From assembly GCA_023255095.1 (NCBI GenBank), contig JALRJJ010000107.1:1-8730 (forward strand): a stretch of 8,730 nt of DNA, in the 5' to 3' direction. The position numbers and the translations under genes were made by a program. Positions 5,729 to 8,730 of this stretch are shown here, one piece after another; the first letter of the stretch is position 1; every line of letters begins with the position of its first letter. This DNA is from a bacterium (lineage in GTDB: Bacteria; Fidelibacterota; Marinisomatia; Marinisomatales; Marinisomataceae). The notes under the pieces were generated by a model, which saw only the letters and a list, made by a program, of their open reading frames with translations, was not told the origin of the DNA and ran no database searches.

Positions 5729-7029
5729 TATCTTCTCGATTTCACACGACCTTTATTAAGAAAACCTTCATAGTGCCTTGATAATAAATGATTCTCAACT
5801 TGACTGAGTGTATCTAAACCAACACCAACAACAATCAATAAACTTGTACCACCAAAAAATGATGCATAAGCATAATCTAATCCAAACTGAGTTAAGAAGT
5901 ATGGCATAAGAGCAATAAAACCAAGAAAAATGGCACCAGGCAGAGTAACCTTTGTTAAAATATTTTCAATAAACTCTGCAGTTTTCTTTCCAGGTTTTAC
6001 ACCAGGAATAAATCCACCTTGCTGTTTTAGAGTAGAAGAAACTTGATTTGGATCAAATTGAAGGGCAGTGTAAAAATAGGTAAAAAATATTATTAAAATT
6101 GCAAAACAAACATTAGAAAACCAATGATCCATAGCAAACCAAGACATGAAGTTAGACTGTGTAGCATCTTGACCGAAGAATGTTGCAATCGTTCCAGGGA
6201 TTAAAAGAATAGATTGGGCAAATATGATTGGAATCACACCAGCAGTATTAATTTTAAGTGGAAGATAAGTGTTTTGACCGCCATAAACTTTTCTACCAAT
6301 AATTCTTCTAGCATATTGAATTGGTACTTTTCTAACTCCTTGTTGAACTAAAACAATTAACATAACTAAAAAGAAAAATAAAATCATAAGAGCAAATTCT
6401 GATAAAATACCTCTAACTCCTTGTTGAAAGTAAGAAATTTCGGAAATAACAACATTTGGGAAAGCAGCTAAAATACCTGCCATAATAATAAGAGAAATAC
6501 CATTTCCTATTCCATTTTCAGTAATTTTTTCTCCTAACCATAATAAAAGCATTGTGCCTGTAGTAATAGATACAATTGCTGTAAATCTAAAAAGAAAACC
6601 AGGATTAATTACAATACCATAACTTTCTAATAAATAAGCAATACCAATGGATTGTACCATAGCAAGAATTACAGTCCCATATCGAATAATTTGATTAATC
6701 TTAGCACGACCACTTTCTCCTTCTTGAGATAAACGTTGAAAGTAAGGTAAGGTTGTTTGAAGAATTTGAACAATAATTGATACAGATATGTATGGCATTA
6801 TTCCAAGACCAAAGATTGCAGCTTGACTAAAAGCTCCACCTGTAAACAAATTATATAATCCAAAAAAAGTATTACTTAAAGATTCCATTGTTTGACGAAG
6901 AGCATCTGGATTTATACCGGGAATCGGAACTTGAGATCCTAATCTAACAACAATAAGAATAGCAACAGTAAATAAAATTTTACTTCTCAATTCGGGGATA
7001 CTGAAAATATTTTTAATTTTCTGAATCAT
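5728..7029 (-). CDS. secY: Protein translocase subunit SecY
   Basis: SecY forms the inner-membrane channel for Sec-dependent export and membrane insertion, with SecE, SecG and the motor SecA. The 433-residue protein shows about ten membrane segments. The first is at about 17-34, followed by VPIPGIN (34-40) and the plug region (about 50-66, containing FTGGAF). GIMPYISVSIIVQIL (76-90) makes segment two. GEKITENGIGNGISL (166-180) precedes segment five. The cytoplasmic loops contain QQGVRKVPIQYARR (229-242) and GGFIPGVKPGKKT (338-350), the SecA- and ribosome-contacting loops, and AGVIPIIFA begins segment seven. The basic end (KGRVKSRR) is typical. The start overlaps the rplO stop by 4 bp (ATGA), so expression is tied to the ribosomal genes. 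Confidence 0.98.
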   Translation of the reverse strand: MIQKIKNIFSIPELRSKILFTVAILIVVRLGSQVPIPGINPDALRQTMESLSNTFFGLYNLFTGGAFSQAAIFGLGIMPYISVSIIVQILQTTLPYFQRLSQEGESGRAKINQIIRYGTVILAMVQSIGIAYLLESYGIVINPGFLFRFTAIVSITTGTMLLLWLGEKITENGIGNGISLIIMAGILAAFPNVVISEISYFQQGVRGILSEFALMILFFFLVMLIVLVQQGVRKVPIQYARRIIGRKVYGGQNTYLPLKINTAGVIPIIFAQSILLIPGTIATFFGQDATQSNFMSWFAMDHWFSNVCFAILIIFFTYFYTALQFDPNQVSSTLKQQGGFIPGVKPGKKTAEFIENILTKVTLPGAIFLGFIALMPYFLTQFGLDYAYASFFGGTSLLIVVGVGLDTLSQVENHLLSRHYEGFLNKGRVKSRR

Positions 7030-7457
7030 AAAATATTGACCTTGCCACCAGCTTTTTCAATTTTTTCTTTGGCAGATTTACTGAATGAAGAAGCTGAAAT
7101 ATTAATTTCTTTGGAAATCTCGCCATTACCTAAAATTTTAACAGCAGAAAAACTAGAAGAAATCAAACCTTCTTTTGCCAAAACATCTAAATCAATATTT
7201 TTAACTTTAATTTTTGACAACTGTGAAAGGTTAACAATCTCATAAGAAGTTTCAAAATTTTTATTATTAAAACCCCTCATTGGAAGTCTACGATGTAAAG
7301 GCATTTGACCACCTTCAAACCAGTAACGGTGCTTAAATCCACTTCTTTGACCTCCACCTTTATGACCACGTCCTGAGGTTGCACCTAATCCAGAACCACT
7401 TCCTCTTCCAACTCTTTTTGTAGATTTAACAGAATTTATTGGCTTTGAAATTTTCAT
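7026..7457 (-). CDS. rplO: Large-subunit ribosomal protein uL15
   Basis: uL15 is a late-assembling 50S protein whose extended N-terminal arm threads through 23S rRNA. The 143 residues match E. coli uL15 (144). The arm is glycine- and arginine-rich: RVGRGSGSGLGATSGRGHKGG at about 16-36, then GFKHRYWFEGGQMPLHRRLPMRGF (40-63). The globular C-terminal part (about 70-143) ends with KEKIEKAGGKV. Its ribosome site is unusually complete for this window and is formed by the last rpmD codons. It overlaps secY by 4 bp. Confidence 0.98.
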   Translation of the reverse strand: MKISKPINSVKSTKRVGRGSGSGLGATSGRGHKGGGQRSGFKHRYWFEGGQMPLHRRLPMRGFNNKNFETSYEIVNLSQLSKIKVKNIDLDVLAKEGLISSSFSAVKILGNGEISKEINISASSFSKSAKEKIEKAGGKVNIL

Positions 7458-7460
7458 GAA

Positions 7461-7649
7461 TTATTTCACCTCCTCGACCCTAATGAGATAGTCTATTTTA
7501 TTAAGCATTCCAGCAATTGAATCATTGAGCTCAAGAATAACTGATTTATGCATTTTAGTAAGACCTAAAGCATCAAGAGTTGCTTTAGCTTTTACAGAAT
7601 ATCCAATTCTACTTTTTATTTGCGTAACTTTTACTTTTTTATTAGCCAT
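7461..7649 (-). CDS. rpmD: Large-subunit ribosomal protein uL30
   Basis: The 62-residue product, starting MANKKVKVTQIKSRIGYS, fits uL30 (59 residues in E. coli), with the family's IKSRIGYSVKAKATLDALGLTKMHKSV stretch near 11-37 and a final IRVEEVK. A longer frame begins at 7697, but that would overlap the end of rpsE by about 47 bases and add 16 residues unlike uL30. The ATG at 7649 sits one base after the rpsE stop (TAATATG), so that start is chosen. No Shine-Dalgarno site is visible; coupling to rpsE is likely. Presence of rpmD argues against Campylobacter/Helicobacter relatives, which share the downstream order but lack this gene. Confidence 0.96.
   Translation of the reverse strand: MANKKVKVTQIKSRIGYSVKAKATLDALGLTKMHKSVILELNDSIAGMLNKIDYLIRVEEVK
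7466..7474 (-). promoter_or_regulatory. Full-length Shine-Dalgarno site for rplO
   Basis: The minus strand reads AGGAGGTGA, a complete complement to the usual 16S rRNA 3' end, eight bases before the rplO ATG. It is built from the codons of the last rpmD residues (E-E-V-K), so it is both coding and regulatory. It is the strongest ribosome site in the window. Confidence 0.75.
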
Positions 7650-7650
7650 A

Positions 7651-8157
7651 TTAAATCTCAAATAATGTTTTGGGTGTTCTACCTCTTTTTTTCGCAACTT
7701 TCCTTACGTCTTGCAAGCTGTTAAGAGCATTCATTGTAGCCTTCGCGACATTCATTGCATTATTTGATCCCAACACTTTAGAATAAATATTATTAACTCC
7801 GACTTGCTCCATAATTAATCTAACAGATGATCCCGCAATAATTCCTGTTCCAAAAGGAGCAGGTTTCAATAATACTTTACTAGCTCCGTGTTTACCAATT
7901 ACCTCATGCGGGATAGTATAGTTGATAACTGGAATCTTCACTAGATTTTGCTTCGCATCATCCTTTGCTTTAGATATAGATACTAAAACTTCAGTTGCCT
8001 TTCCAGATCCTATTCCAACATATGATTTTCCGTCTCCAATAACCACTAATGAAGAAAAGCTAAATCTTTTTCCTCTAGAATTAACTTTTGCAACTCTATT
8101 AATTCTTATAACTGATTCTTCTCTAAGATCTAATTCTGAATGATTAACAATAGCCAT
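7651..8157 (-). CDS. rpsE: Small-subunit ribosomal protein uS5
   Basis: uS5 lies at the mRNA entry side of the 30S subunit and affects decoding accuracy and mRNA unwinding. The 168 residues match the family (167 in E. coli). The N-terminal double-stranded-RNA-binding-like half carries RINRVAKVNSRGKRFSFSSL (18-37) and VIGDGKSYVGIGSGKATEV (39-57). The C-terminal half has LLKPAPFGTGIIAGSSVR (96-113) and KVLGSNNAMNVAKATMNAL (127-145), which are standard. A clean AGGAG site precedes the ATG and overlaps the rplR TAG stop. Confidence 0.98.
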   Translation of the reverse strand: MAIVNHSELDLREESVIRINRVAKVNSRGKRFSFSSLVVIGDGKSYVGIGSGKATEVLVSISKAKDDAKQNLVKIPVINYTIPHEVIGKHGASKVLLKPAPFGTGIIAGSSVRLIMEQVGVNNIYSKVLGSNNAMNVAKATMNALNSLQDVRKVAKKRGRTPKTLFEI

Positions 8158-8162
8158 TTATT

Positions 8163-8167
8163 CTCCT
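8163..8167 (-). promoter_or_regulatory. Shine-Dalgarno site for rpsE
   Basis: AGGAG on the minus strand lies five bases before the rpsE ATG and overlaps the rplR stop codon (TAGGAG). Termination of rplR and initiation of rpsE are therefore within one ribosome footprint. Confidence 0.65.
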
Positions 8168-8525
8168 AAAAATTTAATCCACCTTCTCTTGAGGAATCTG
8201 CAAGAGATTTAATTCTTCCATGATATCTAAATCCATTTCTATCAAAATAGACTTGGTCTATTTTAAGTTTTTTCGCTCTTTCTGATAATAATTTTCCAAC
8301 CATTGAAGCAATTTCAGTTTTGTTTTTCTTTTCATTCGCAAAAGTTTTTTCTTTAGAAGAAGCAGCAACCATTGTTTTTTGATTAAAATCGTCAATTATT
8401 TGTGCTTCTATGTGCTTTGCACTTTTAAAGACACACAATCTTAGTTTTCCATCAACTGGAAAAGCAATTTTTGAACGCCTTCTTCTTCTATTATATTGAA
8501 TTTTTTTAATTTCTAAAGCTTTCAT
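8166..8525 (-). CDS. rplR: Large-subunit ribosomal protein uL18
   Basis: uL18 binds 5S rRNA together with uL5 and anchors it to the 50S central protuberance. The 119-residue length is normal (117 in E. coli). The basic N-terminus (NRRRRRSKI, 12-20) is followed by RLCVFKSAKHIEAQIIDDF (29-47), then VYFDRNGFRYHGRIKSLADSSREGGL near the C-terminus, which is the characteristic uL18 ending. The ATG shares one base with the rplF stop (TAATG). Confidence 0.98.
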   Translation of the reverse strand: MKALEIKKIQYNRRRRRSKIAFPVDGKLRLCVFKSAKHIEAQIIDDFNQKTMVAASSKEKTFANEKKNKTEIASMVGKLLSERAKKLKIDQVYFDRNGFRYHGRIKSLADSSREGGLNF

Positions 8526-8730
8526 TAATCTTTACCACCGACTTTCTTACCTTGTTTAGAACGGACATACTCACCTTTATAACGAATACCTTTCCCTTTG
8601 TAGGGCTCTGGTTTTCTAAGAGAGCGAACCTTAGCTGCAAATTGACCAACAATTTGTTTATTAATGCCTTTAATTTCAACCTCATTCTTTTGAACTAATG
8701 CTTCAACTCCATCTGGTAAATCAATTGCAA
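8525..8730 (-). CDS. rplF: Large-subunit ribosomal protein uL6, C-terminal part
   Basis: Only the last 67 codons and stop lie in the window; the 5' end is beyond base 8730. The visible part reads KGINKQIVGQFAAKVRSLRKPEPYKGKGIRY (split here by KVRSLRK), which is the conserved second domain of uL6 (consensus 'gidkq.VGq.AA.iR..r.pepYkGKGiry'). A lysine- and glycine-rich end follows. uL6 sits at the base of the L7/L12 stalk near the sarcin-ricin loop. The stop overlaps the rplR ATG by one base. Confidence 0.96.
   Translation of the reverse strand, partial: AIDLPDGVEALVQKNEVEIKGINKQIVGQFAAKVRSLRKPEPYKGKGIRYKGEYVRSKQGKKVGGKD

Noticed and set aside
5728..5730. A missing or degenerate adk between secY and map
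   Set aside because: The genes share a base at the junction, so there is no remnant; absence is a lineage trait rather than decay.
7650..7697. Longer N-terminus for rpmD beginning at 7697
   Set aside because: It would overlap the end of rpsE and adds 16 residues with no uL30 likeness; the ATG at 7649 sits one base after the rpsE stop as in the neighbouring junctions.

Overview
This AT-rich window (roughly one third GC by eye) carries the distal half of a bacterial ribosomal-protein superoperon on the minus strand. A short, more AT-rich accessory stretch follows, between the operon end and a tRNA-Met gene. Several features point to the FCB branch (Bacteroidota, Marinimicrobia and relatives), probably marine: the gene order secY-map-infA-rpmJ-rpsM-rpsK-rpsD-rpoA-rplQ with no adk, the zinc-less forms of bL36 and uS4, an alpha subunit resembling FCB RpoA, and a tRNA without encoded CCA. 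Clear Shine-Dalgarno sequences before several genes are less typical of Bacteroidota, so a relative such as Marinimicrobia is possible. The assignment is an inference from recalled family patterns, not from a search.

Right to left, in the direction of transcription (8730 to 1824), the minus strand reads rplF (C-terminal part only), rplR, rpsE, rpmD, rplO, secY, map, infA, rpmJ, rpsM, rpsK, rpsD, rpoA, rplQ. All junctions lie between a 4-bp overlap and a 17-nt gap, so this is one polycistronic, translationally coupled unit. It makes ribosomal proteins of both subunits, the SecY channel that exports proteins, the peptidase that trims N-terminal methionine, initiation factor IF-1 and the alpha subunit of RNA polymerase.

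Left of the operon, positions 1343-1822 (+) encode a GAF-domain protein of the free methionine-(R)-sulfoxide reductase type. It ends one base from the rplQ stop, in convergent orientation. Positions 416-1348 (-) encode a PAPS-dependent sulfotransferase. Its start overlaps the GAF gene start and its last codons are read from the antisense strand of a tRNA-Met(CAU) gene at 361-434 (+). At the left edge, a minus-strand gene starting at 276 and running out of the window resembles the C-terminal half of a peptidoglycan amidase.

I see no CRISPR array, insertion sequence or obvious new multi-gene system. The points worth a second look are the tightly packed junctions in 270-1850 and the apparently truncated amidase beside the tRNA.
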